A DNA stretch of 10,916 bases, taken from NCBI GenBank assembly GCA_902767285.1, contig CACXHC010000246.1, positions 1 to 10,916 of the forward strand. Direction: 5' to 3'. This document shows positions 1 through 9,000 of this stretch, one piece after another (within the stretch, counting starts at the first letter, position 1; every line of letters starts with the position of its first letter). A program made the position numbers and the translations under genes. Under the pieces are notes generated by a model that was not told the DNA's origin, searched no databases, and saw nothing but the letters and a program-made list of their open reading frames with translations. The stretch is from an uncultured Ruminococcus sp. (GTDB lineage Bacteria; Bacillota; Clostridia; Oscillospirales; Acutalibacteraceae).

Positions 1-208
1 TAACATTTGTATATGAAATATTAACATAGTTTGAGTCGATTAATAAATCGTTACTCAATTTCATGTAAAGATTTAATTCGATATTGTCATTGAGAACAGC
101 CATACCGCCTATAAACTCACAAGTATAATCGGTGTCTGCGAATGCCGTAAAGGGTGCATAGCTCGATATAATAATACATAGTACCAGCAGTAATGATAAT
201 TTTTTCAT
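1..208 (-). CDS. Secreted protein of unknown function, N-terminal fragment (runs off the left edge)
   Basis: An open frame starts at ATG 208-206 on the minus strand and runs without a stop to the window edge, giving 69 complete codons. It begins MKKLSLLLVLCIIISSYAPF and continues TAFA|DTD: a two-lysine n-region, a hydrophobic core and a TAFA signal peptidase I site near residue 24, so the product is exported. A ribosome site GAGGAGA (222-216) sits 7 nt before the ATG, and a good sigma-A promoter lies upstream. The mature part visible here (DTDYTCEFIGG, then a stretch containing NIELNLYMKLSN) vaguely resembles the start of extracellular domains seen in clostridial surface proteins with a 'G.i.v.fYm.L' pattern. 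That resemblance is from memory and weak, so no function is assigned. It is transcribed divergently from the esterase gene. Confidence 0.8.
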   Translation of the reverse strand, partial: MKKLSLLLVLCIIISSYAPFTAFADTDYTCEFIGGMAVLNDNIELNLYMKLSNDLLIDSNYVNISYTNV

Positions 209-244
209 AATAAAATCTCCTCAATTGTATAAAATTCCATAGCT

Positions 245-274
245 ATTCTAACATACAAAAATATTAAAAGTCAA
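245..274 (-). promoter_or_regulatory. Sigma-A promoter of the leftward secreted-protein gene
   Basis: Read on the minus strand, a -35 box TTGACT (274-269) is followed by 18 nt and a -10 box TAGAAT (250-245). Transcription would start near 238, giving a leader of about 30 nt before the ATG at 208 that contains the GAGGAGA ribosome site. Confidence 0.65.
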
Positions 275-320
275 CATGATTTTAAAAATGTTGAATTATG
301 TAAATAATTCGAAAAAACTA

Positions 321-349
321 TTGAAAAATGAATATTTCTATTATATAAT
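321..349 (+). promoter_or_regulatory. Sigma-A promoter of the esterase gene
   Basis: A -35 box TTGAAA (321-326) is separated by exactly 17 nt from a perfect -10 box TATAAT (344-349). The predicted start near 356 lies 30 nt before the GTG at 386. It is back to back with the leftward promoter at 245-274, so the two -35 boxes are only about 46 bp apart. Confidence 0.7.
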
Positions 350-385
350 TAACAATAACATTTAATCGAAAGGACATAAATAAGT

Positions 386-907
386 GTGATTATACTAAAT
401 ATACACGGCTATAAAGGAACATCCCAAAATGCGGCTTACAGTGCCTTAATGATTTTTGAAAAAAATATTGTATCTCCTGCGATTGATTATGATGCCAAAT
501 CTCCTCTGGCAATTTTGAACGAGCTTTCGGATATATGCGTCAATCAAAATGTTGATATGATAGTCGGAACGAGCCTCGGAGGATTGTTTGCTTCGTCTTT
601 GGCGATAAATTTAAATAAGCCGTTAATTTTGATAAACCCATGTTTTCAACCCGAAATTGTTCTTCCTCCGCTCGGCTATGCCGGCGATGTAAATGACTTT
701 TTGCCGATGGAAAAGCTAATCCAAAATATAAATAAAATTTCGGTTAAATGTATAATCGGCGGACAAGATGAGGTTATAGGCTCGCACGATTATACAAAAA
801 AATTGCTCGGTTTGGATAATATAGAAATCGTTCCGAATGGGTATCATTCGGGGGCGACACTTAATCTTGAAAAATATTTCGAAAAAATATTTAATGATCA
901 GCAATAA
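386..907 (+). CDS. YqiA-type alpha/beta-hydrolase (esterase)
   Basis: A 173-residue single-domain alpha/beta hydrolase, probably a cytoplasmic esterase of the YqiA/YcfP (UPF0227) type; the physiological substrate is unknown. The N-terminus MIILNIHGYKGTSQNAAY carries the first strand and the HGYKG oxyanion-side motif (residues 7-11) typical of this family. The nucleophile elbow is GTSLGG with Ser63. An acid candidate Asp128 lies in GGQDEVI, and His154 in NGYHSG completes a plausible triad. The length matches a minimal family member, and there is no signal peptide or membrane segment. The start is GTG at 386: it is the first in-frame start after the promoter, the family motif begins immediately after it, and AAGGA at 370-374 lies 11 nt upstream, slightly far. 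It has its own promoter; the next gene starts 191 nt on with a separate promoter, so co-transcription is optional. The family call is by motif, not by search. Confidence 0.85.
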   Translation: MIILNIHGYKGTSQNAAYSALMIFEKNIVSPAIDYDAKSPLAILNELSDICVNQNVDMIVGTSLGGLFASSLAINLNKPLILINPCFQPEIVLPPLGYAGDVNDFLPMEKLIQNINKISVKCIIGGQDEVIGSHDYTKKLLGLDNIEIVPNGYHSGATLNLEKYFEKIFNDQQ

Positions 908-1098
908 AATGGTGACATTAATCTTAATTTTATCAAAAATTTGGGATTGCGATTATAGTCGTTTTTGGGCGAAAAATTTAGAAATATTTGTGCAAATATA
1001 CAAAATTTTGATTTTATTTTATATTAAGATTCTTTTGTAATGAAAAAGTGATATAATAATAAAAAACATAATGATGTAAAAGGTGTATCGAAATAGTT
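908..1098. other. AT-rich intergenic spacer with a possible weak terminator
   Basis: There is no gene here. An AT-only stem can be drawn at 973-1009: AAAATTT pairs with AAATTTT around an inner ATATTT-GTGC-AAATAT hairpin (984-999), and a T-rich stretch follows. It could be a weak terminator for the esterase gene, but it has no GC clamp and should be treated as tentative. The promoter of the next gene lies at 1049-1057. Confidence 0.3.
1049..1057 (+). promoter_or_regulatory. Extended -10 promoter of the L,D-transpeptidase gene
   Basis: TGATATAAT reads as an extended -10 element: TG, one base, then a perfect TATAAT at 1052-1057. No good TTGACA-like -35 box is present 16-18 nt upstream, which fits an extended -10 promoter. 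The predicted start near 1064 gives a leader of about 35 nt with AAAGGTG (1079-1085) as ribosome site. Confidence 0.55.
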
Positions 1099-2673
1099 AT
1101 GAAATTTACGAGTAATCTCAAAAAAATTTCGAGATTTATTGTCGAAGTTCTGAAAACTGTATACAAATATACTCATAGAAAAATCAAGGAACATTTTGTA
1201 AAAAAACTCAACGGCAGAACGGCTTCGCAAATGTTTAAGGAAGATTTTAGTAATTTTGCATCAAACGTAAAATCTCTTTCGTTTGCGAGCAAGGCTTTGG
1301 GTACTGCATTTTTGGTTTTGATTATATGTTTCGGAATTATACACGGATATTGCACAACTCACTTTTTGCCGGGAACCGTCATAAACGGCGTTGATGTGTC
1401 TGAATTGTCGCTTGATGAATCGAAGGAGGCTTTGCAAACTTCCTGTGATAATTATATTTTGACTCTGCTTGAGAAAAACGGACAGACCGAAATAATAAGC
1501 GGTGAAGATATTGGTCTTAAGGTCACTTTCGATGACTCATACAACGATATACTTAAATTGAAATCGGGCTATTACTGGCTTACTGCAATTATACGAAACG
1601 AAAACGCCAATCCAAAAGATACAGTTTTGTATTCGTATAATCAATCAAAACTTGATGAGAAAATTTCGTCGCTTGAGTGTCTGAATGTTTCAAATCCCAA
1701 ACAGCCGGTAAATGCGGAATTATATTATCAAGACGGCGAGTTTAAAATTCGCCCTTCGCTTACTGGTGATGAAGTCGATTTAAACAAGCTGAAAAGCAGA
1801 ATCATTAAGGCGGTTGCAAATCAAGAAAAGTCTGTTGACCTTGAGTCCGATGGAATATATAAAATTCCCGAAATTCAGACGGATGACCCCGCACTTCTTG
1901 CTAAAAAACAAAGTTATGACGGTTTGCTGGGTTTGGACATCGCTCTTAAAATAGGCGATAATATGGAAACGATAACTCCCGAAAATGCAATTAAATGGTG
2001 TAAAACAAATCCTGACGGCAATTTGGTTTCTGATGGATCTTTGCTTGGAGAGTATGTTGATCAGCTTGCACTTAAATATAATACGGTCAATTTACCAAAG
2101 CAATTTGTTACGCATTACGGAAATATTATAGAAATATCCAACAGTTATTACGGCTGGGAGCTTGATACAGATTTTGCATTAAGTACGCTGAGTTCATACA
2201 TAAATGAGCGAAAATCCGTTACGCTGGATTTGACCGACCACAGCGAAGAAAGTAATAATTGGTGGCTTAAAACTTCAGTTAAATACAGCAATACGGATTA
2301 TTACGGGGATACTTATGCCGAAGTCAGCATTGATGAACAGTATATGTGGATGTATCAAAACGGAAATATCGTTTTTGAATCCGAAGTTGTAACAGGCACG
2401 CCGGACTCCGAACATGATACTCCCGTTGGTATTTACAGTATAATCTACAAAGAAGAAAATGCAACTTTAAAGGGCGATGAATATGAAACCGTTGTCGCAT
2501 ATTGGATGGTGTTTACATACGATATTGGTTTTCATGATGCAGATTGGCAGGACGCGTTCGGCGAGGGAATCTATGAATACAGCGGTTCACACGGCTGTGT
2601 GAATCTTCCTGTTGAAGCGGCGGGCGAATTGTATGATTTGGTATATCCAAATATGCCTGTATTTGTTTATTAA
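1099..2673 (+). CDS. Membrane-anchored L,D-transpeptidase (PG_binding_4 + YkuD)
   Basis: A 524-residue enzyme expected to form 3-3 cross-links in peptidoglycan, or to attach proteins to it, on the outer face of the membrane. Residues 1-62 are a basic cytoplasmic tail. Residues about 66-84 (ALGTAFLVLIICFGIIHGY) form one transmembrane segment, so it is a type II membrane protein. Residues about 92-390 contain the PGTVINGVDVSELSLDES start typical of PG_binding_4 domains, probably two copies. Residues about 405-524 are the YkuD catalytic domain: TPVG at 441-444, His479 in GFHDADW, and the signature SGSHGCVNLP with His498 and the nucleophile Cys500. All key residues are intact and the length is normal for this architecture. 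The ATG at 1099 is the only plausible start after the in-frame stop at 1072; AAAGGTG lies 13 nt upstream, a rather long spacing. It has its own promoter and terminator, so it is monocistronic. Confidence 0.93.
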   Translation: MKFTSNLKKISRFIVEVLKTVYKYTHRKIKEHFVKKLNGRTASQMFKEDFSNFASNVKSLSFASKALGTAFLVLIICFGIIHGYCTTHFLPGTVINGVDVSELSLDESKEALQTSCDNYILTLLEKNGQTEIISGEDIGLKVTFDDSYNDILKLKSGYYWLTAIIRNENANPKDTVLYSYNQSKLDEKISSLECLNVSNPKQPVNAELYYQDGEFKIRPSLTGDEVDLNKLKSRIIKAVANQEKSVDLESDGIYKIPEIQTDDPALLAKKQSYDGLLGLDIALKIGDNMETITPENAIKWCKTNPDGNLVSDGSLLGEYVDQLALKYNTVNLPKQFVTHYGNIIEISNSYYGWELDTDFALSTLSSYINERKSVTLDLTDHSEESNNWWLKTSVKYSNTDYYGDTYAEVSIDEQYMWMYQNGNIVFESEVVTGTPDSEHDTPVGIYSIIYKEENATLKGDEYETVVAYWMVFTYDIGFHDADWQDAFGEGIYEYSGSHGCVNLPVEAAGELYDLVYPNMPVFVY

Positions 2674-2681
2674 TATTTTTT

Positions 2682-2717
2682 AAGGAGATTCAGTTACCGG
2701 CTGAATCCCCTTTTTTT
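2682..2717 (+). terminator. Intrinsic terminator after the L,D-transpeptidase gene
   Basis: A 7-bp perfect stem GATTCAG (2687-2693) / CTGAATC (2701-2707) is extended by GG/CC pairs past one bulged A. The loop is 7 nt, and seven T residues (2711-2717) follow. It starts 9 nt after the stop codon, the textbook layout of a rho-independent terminator, and separates this gene from the giant gene downstream. Confidence 0.9.
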
Positions 2718-2793
2718 GCTTTTTGAGTCGAAATGGGTACTTTATTTAAAAAAGTATTTTGAATGATTTTTCGTGAATTTTACTTGTTCGCTG

Positions 2794-2823
2794 TTGACAA
2801 ATCGTATATTGTTTTGGTATAAT
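2794..2823 (+). promoter_or_regulatory. Near-consensus sigma-A promoter of the giant dockerin protein gene
   Basis: A perfect -35 box TTGACA (2794-2799), an 18-nt spacer and a perfect -10 box TATAAT (2818-2823), which is also preceded by TGG, giving an extended -10 (TGGTATAAT, 2815-2823). This is the strongest promoter in the window and predicts a start near 2830. Confidence 0.85.
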
Positions 2824-2829
2824 TTAACG

Positions 2830-2979
2830 TATAGGAGTGTACGGTTTTTAGTTTTATCGATGTTTTTTACTTTTTGCAGATGTGTTTTGCGTAGGGGGCG
2901 TGATGACTCTGTTTTAAGAAATTACAGAAGAAAAATTAATATCTGAAATGCCTAAATTCTAAAAAGAAGGAGATTTTTT
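2830..2979 (+). other. Long 5' leader of the giant gene
   Basis: About 150 nt lie between the predicted transcription start and the ATG at 2980. It ends with an ideal ribosome site, AGAAGGAGA (2965-2973, core AAGGAG at 2967-2972), 7 nt before the ATG. The middle is T-rich (2843-2875), then holds a G-rich patch AGGGGG at 2893-2898. I do not recognise a riboswitch consensus and see no terminator-like stem with a T run. Two tiny open frames in it lack convincing support. Confidence 0.5.
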
Positions 2980-3090
2980 ATGAAGCTGTTAACAAAAGCT
3001 AAAAAATGTCTTGCTCTTGCAACTGTTTTCGCATTGATTATGTCATGCGGATTAACAGGTCTTTTTGACGTGTCTGTAACAGCAAGTGCC
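2980..3090 (+). other. Signal peptide of the giant protein
   Basis: Residues 1-37: a basic n-region (K2, K6, K8, K9), a hydrophobic core LALATVFALIM, then a long polar c-region ending VTASA before DGED. Signal peptidase I cleavage after Ala37 is favoured. A cysteine at residue 23 (IMSC) superficially resembles a lipobox, but Met at the -2 position is atypical. Confidence 0.75.
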
Positions 3091-6000
3091 GACGGTGAAG
3101 ATAATACATCGGGTAAGTTGTATGTCTATGACGAATACGGCAACGATATAACAGATAATCCGATAGTTTATATCGAAAACTCGTCCTCGGCGGGACAAGA
3201 CACAACTTCTGAAATCACAGTAAAACTTGTTGACGAAACAAAAGACTTGACCGAAGGATTCAGTTTTTCCAAAGCTAAAGATTTCGGTGTAAGTTATTAT
3301 TACACAAAGTACCCCGGAGAAGGAGTTCATACAATAGAGGCAAAAGTTATATTCAACGGTGTTAAAATCTCAAAGGGTTCAATGACAAACCCTGTCACCA
3401 ATGAAAAAATTGATACCGATGTTGAAACTCCCTACAAGCCGGGTCAAAGTTTTTTTGAGATATATTCTGCTGATAGAGCATCATACCGCAAAATAAGTGT
3501 GATGAATCAGGAACCGGCAACGGATGTTTTTATAAAATTCAATGGCGCTACCGTGGATGTAAACGATTACAATATGCAGAATACCACTATCGGAGGTTAC
3601 CGTACATTTACCGACATGAAGTATTATTTTACTTATGAGTTGGTTACCGGTTCGAACGATACAGTAAGAGCTGAAGTTCCCGCAACGTTCTTTGATTCGG
3701 TTGAGTGGGGCGTTTTTGTAAGAGATGACACTACCGGAGAACTTGTTCCTGCTGACAGCAGTGTTGCCGAAATAAGCCCCGAAGGTGTATTTACCCCCAA
3801 AAAACACGGCGATGTCATAGTTATTGCTTATTTTAAGCCTACTCAGAGAATTAATAAAAAAGTAGAAAGAGCAACTACGGCTCTTAACGCAGGTCTCATA
3901 GATGCTATGCCGGACTTTGATATTAACCCCCTTACAAATACCATTTCTGACAGAGTAAATATTGTAGGTGAAAAGAAAAGAAAAGTCTATGTTCCGGAAA
4001 CAAACAAAGATGCTTACATCAAACTCGATGATAACGGCAGTATTATATGGAAAGTAGATAGTAAAACAGGAGAAAAAGTAACAAGAGAAGTAAACTATCC
4101 TTATGAAGTAATAAGACCTCATTATTATCTCGATATAAATGATGCTCTTTATGCAAATCCCTATCTCGGAACGATTACTACTGATGATGATGGTAAACTT
4201 GTCGGAAAAACTCTTGGATTCGATAATATTTACACTATGCCCAAACTTATCAAAGTTGCTATGATTTTGAGAAACCCTGCCGATAGTGTGGAAATCGTAA
4301 GCGGTCCCGAATATATGGATCTCAGTCAAGGCCCCGTACAGCTTGAATATTCGGCTCACCCGAGCAAAACAGGCCCAGAGTATCAGTCAGGTGCTACGGA
4401 CGTATTCAGATGGGAGTCAAGTAACCCCGAAATCGTTTCGGTAAATGATAAGGGTGTTGTAACTCCTCATAAAAAAGGTACTGCTCAAATAAGAGTATAC
4501 GGAGAAGGCACAAAAACTGACGGCAGTCCTGTTGCTTCCGAGCCTTTCAGCATAACTGTATATTCAAAAGCTCTTGATATTACAATTGACCCCTCTGCTG
4601 TATTTACAAGAGTTGGTGTTACACAGAAAATCTCTGCTATTGAAGGCCCCGCAGGTAATGCCCCCAATGATGAAATTATTTGGGAATCGTCAGATCCTTC
4701 AAAAGTACAGGTTATTCCCGACCCGTATAATCCGGATTCCAATATCCAAACAGCAACAGTTGTAGGTATCGCCGAGGGCGGAGCTTACATACAAGCTAAA
4801 GCGGCAAGGTCAGGTACAGGCGTTGAGTCCAACAAATGCCAAGTTACAGTAAATGCAAGAAATCTTTCAAAAGATGTAAAAATCACAGCTGATCTTGGTG
4901 AAGGTTCTCAGGTTATCTCTCCCGGTTCCGATATTCCGCTTTTTACAATGAACGATATTACAATAAATGCTTCTCCTGTTTCCAATAACGGTACAACGGC
5001 AGACGATGACATTACATGGACTGTAATAGGAAACGATGAACTCGATGCAGAAGGCAGAACTGTATATAAATATGCAACTATCGTTAAGCAGGAAAGCGGT
5101 AAAATTCAACTGCACGGTATAGCCGAAGGTGAGTTCACCGTTATGGCGACTTGTGCATCAACCGCAAATGGCGACGGCGAAACCGTTAGCAGAGCAGTTA
5201 ATGTAAAAGTTTACAAGCAGTGTGACAGTGTTCAGGTTGTTGACAGCGATAAAGTTAATGTTGCTACATTGAATCTTGCCATAGATGATGTTATTCCTAT
5301 GTATGCCGATATGAGAATTTACGGCAACTATCCTTATAATCATTCGGATTCCGTAAAGAGCTGGGTATCCAGTGATTCTTCAGTAGCCGAAGTAATAACA
5401 ACTGATGAAAGCGGCAATCCTCTCATAGACGAAAAAGGAAATCTTTATTGTAAAGTAAAGACCAAAAAAGAGGGTTCCACAAGTATTACAGTAAAAACTC
5501 TTTCAGGTCATACAGCTTCGGCAGCAATTAAAGTATTTACGACATCTACGGTATATCTTGAGGGCGTTTCTCATAGAAGAGATGATAACAGCCCAATAGA
5601 CGAAAATAATCTGTATGCCAATTTGACTCTCAGCAATTCGCTCCAGGGCACAAAGCAAATGAAAGCGACTGTAAGAGATCAAAATAATGATGCTATAAAT
5701 GCTATGAGATGCACTTGGACATCTTCAAACGAAGATGTAGCAACTGTTTCGCAGACAGGTCTTATTACGGCTCATGATGTTGGCGAAACTGTTATAACAG
5801 TTAAATCGGGTGCAAAGAGCGAATCTTGTATTTTTACAGTATACGCTCCTATGGCAGCAGTAACATACAGCGACATTATTCCTTATGTTTATTCTCCTAT
5901 AATGGATTCATACGAACCCCGCCCGACTTTCATGATAGGTAATCATATACTTAACGAGGGTGTAGATTTCGTAATCACATATGCAAACAATACCGGTGTA

Positions 6001-9000
6001 GGCAAAGCATCGATGACTTTGACCGGCGAAGGATATTACAAAGGTCAAAAATCTATTCCGTTCACAATTTCGCAAAGAAGTCTTACAGATAATTCTATTG
6101 ATGTTGAATATGTTGAAGAACAAGAGTGTACCGGTTCGGCAGTTACTCCCGATATAGTTATTACTTGTCTCGGCGAGGAGCTTACAGAAGGCGTTGACTA
6201 TGTTGTTAAATATGCAAATAACATTAAACCCGGTACAGCTTCCATAAAGATAAACGGAAAAGGCAATTTTGCAAGCAGTCTCAGCAAAGAATTTAATATA
6301 GTATGCTCGCACAAAAAACTCAAGGATATAACTGTTATCAAACGTGCAACTTACGAAGAAGCAGGACTCGAACAAGGTACTTGTGCCGCTTGCGGTGAAA
6401 AGGACGTACAGAAAGTTATTCCTATTCTTGAGCATACCACTAATCCGGCAGAGTCTATCGAATTTGAGAAAGAGGCTTACGGCGTTGAAGTAGGCAAGGA
6501 AGTTTCGCTTACTCTCAATGCAGTTACTCCCGACCCCGATTCACCCGCAACAGATGAATTCAGATGGGTTTCGGACAATCCGAAAATCGCAACGGTAGAC
6601 GGCAACGGTGTTGTAAAGGGCGTTGCAAAAGGCAGAACAACAGTTACGGTTTACGGCGAAAATGATAAAGCAGTAGCAACCTGCAAAATAGGTGTTCTTG
6701 TAAAAGCTACCGAAGTTGTAGCTCAACCGAGTACAGCAAAAACAAGAGTAGGAGTTCCCGTTGAGCTTAAGGCGAGCCTCAAGCCCGTTACTTCTAATGA
6801 TGAGATAGTTTGGGAATCCGAAAATCCTGAAATTGCAGAAGTAACCGAAATTGGCAAAAACGGCAATACAGCTATCATTACGGGTGTTTCCATAGGAACA
6901 ACGATTGTAAGAGCAAAAGCACTCTATTCGGATGTAGTTTCCGAAGTTATTGTTGAAGTATCTGACAAGAATGCGGCTGATCTTATTACAGTATCTACTG
7001 TTATAGGCGATACATCTGCTGTTATTCCTGATGGCGGTACAGCGAAAATATTCTCTAATAAAGATGTAGAGTTTACCGCAGTGGTTACCAATGAGGCAGG
7101 CGAAGTCGCAGATGACGTTGCTGTATGGGAAATTTCCGACAACGAAAATGATACAATAACAATTCCTAACGGCGATCCCACACAGGCAATTGTTGGCAAT
7201 ACCGCAAAACTCCACGGAGCATCTCTCGGCAGTGCGACAATTACAGTTTATCCGCAAACAAAACCGGATATGAAAACATCATTCAAAATTGAAGTTGTAA
7301 AGAGCTGCAATAAAATCGAAATAAAGAACGAGATGAACGAAGTTGTAACAAACAAATTTGTCAGTGTAGGAAATACACTTCCGCTTCATGCAGATCTCAC
7401 AATAAATGACCCCAACAATCCGTACAATCACGGCGATGAAGTATTCGGCTGGACATCGAGCAATCCTGATGTTGCCGATGTTGACGATAACGGCGTTGTT
7501 ACAGCAAAGAAAAACGGTAAAGCGACTATCACAGTAACAACTCTCTCTGCTCAGAAACGTTCGGCAGATATTACAGTATTTACTACATCGAGCATATATC
7601 TTGTTAAGGGAGTTACAAAGCCTGAGAATGAGGGCGATTTGCCAACAGCAGTAATTGCTCTTGATAATAAACTGGAAGGTCAGCTTAAGGTTGAAGCAGC
7701 AGTTTATGATCAAAACGAAACTTTAGTAAACAATCCTACTTGTAATTGGAGTTCTTCTGATACAAGCGTTGCGACAGTTAACGCAAACGGTCTTGTAAAG
7801 GGTGTGAATGTCGGTACGGCAACCATAACGGTGACATCAGGTGCAAAATCGCAGTCATTTGAGCTTACAATTACGGCTCCTATCGCTGCTATGGCAACAG
7901 ACCCCACAACAATTCCCGATTTTGTATATTCTCCGCTTGTTAGATCATACGAACCCGAAGTATCGGTAAAAGTTGGCACAAACAGACTTTCGGAGAATGT
8001 TCATTACAGAGTAGAATACACCAACAATGATAAAGTCGGTACAGCTTCCATGAAATTTATCGGATTGGGATATTATATCGGCGAAAAAGCAATGACGTTC
8101 AAAATAAATAAACGTCCTCTTACAGATTCGACAATTTCGGTAGATTATATTGAAGATCAAGAGTGTACAGGCATTGCAGTAGAACCCATTCTGACAATAA
8201 CCTGCAACGGATATGTTCTTACAAACGGTATTGATTATACAGTTGCTTATAAGAATAATGTTAAGCCCGGCATGGCAACAATGACAATCAAAGGCAAAGG
8301 CAATTATTCCGAAGAACTTGAAAAGACATTCAATATTGTATGTTCGCATAAAACTCTTAAGGGTTCTACGGTTCTTAAACGACCCACATACAACGACACC
8401 GGTCTTGAGGTAGGTACTTGTACGGCTTGCGGAGAAACGAATGTTTCCAAAGTTATTCCTATGCTTGAACACACGAGCAATCCTGCATTGAGTATTAGCT
8501 TCCCGAAAGAGGTTTATGGAATTTCGCAGGGTGAAGAGCTTCAGCTTAATCTCAATGCGACTTCGATGGATCCGCTTACACCTCCCACAGATGTATTCAG
8601 ATGGGTTTCCGATAATCCGAGAATTGTATCTGTTACAGATACAGGTATAATCAAGGGATTGACTAAAGGAAAAACAATCATAACTGCTTATGGTGAAAAT
8701 GAGTCGGCTGTTGCATCTTGTGAAGTTGGTGTTATAGACAAAGCAGAATCAATAACAGTTGCACCGTCACCGGCTGAAACAAGAATCAACGTTTCGACAG
8801 AGCTTATTGCAGAGCTTTATCCTGCTAAAAACGATGATGAGATAGTATGGGAAATCGGCAACACAGGTATAGCAACTCTCACACCTTCTCCAACAAACAA
8901 AAAAGGCGTTATAGTTACGGGTGTATCGGTAGGTACAACAACAATTACAGCAAAAGCGAAATATTCTGACCTTACGGCAGAAATTCCTCTTACCGTAGGC

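Noticed and set aside
837..1040. A 67-codon plus-strand frame overlapping the end of the esterase gene
   Set aside because: Its start lies inside the esterase frame without a ribosome site, and the product is a low-complexity Ile/Leu/Lys string encoded by AT-rich spacer.
2893..2917. A four-codon frame (MTLF) preceded by AGGGGG in the leader
   Set aside because: The spacing of about 4 nt is short and such a frame arises easily by chance. Nothing else supports a leader peptide.
2860..2946. A 28-codon Arg-rich upstream open frame in the leader of the giant gene
   Set aside because: It has no ribosome binding site in front of its ATG and no recognisable product. The length is within chance expectation.
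3034..3048. Lipobox-like IMSC at residues 20-23 of the giant protein
   Set aside because: Met at the -2 position is atypical, and a conventional signal peptidase I site (VTASA before DGED) follows at residue 37. A dockerin protein is more likely to be released than lipid-anchored.
3481..4359. A 292-codon open frame on the minus strand inside the giant gene, plus many shorter minus-strand frames across 3052-10437
   Set aside because: They lie antisense to an unbroken, domain-rich coding frame. Their translations are rich in Cys, Tyr, Ile and Asn with no recognisable motif, and they recur at equivalent places in each module, as expected of shadows of a repeated gene.
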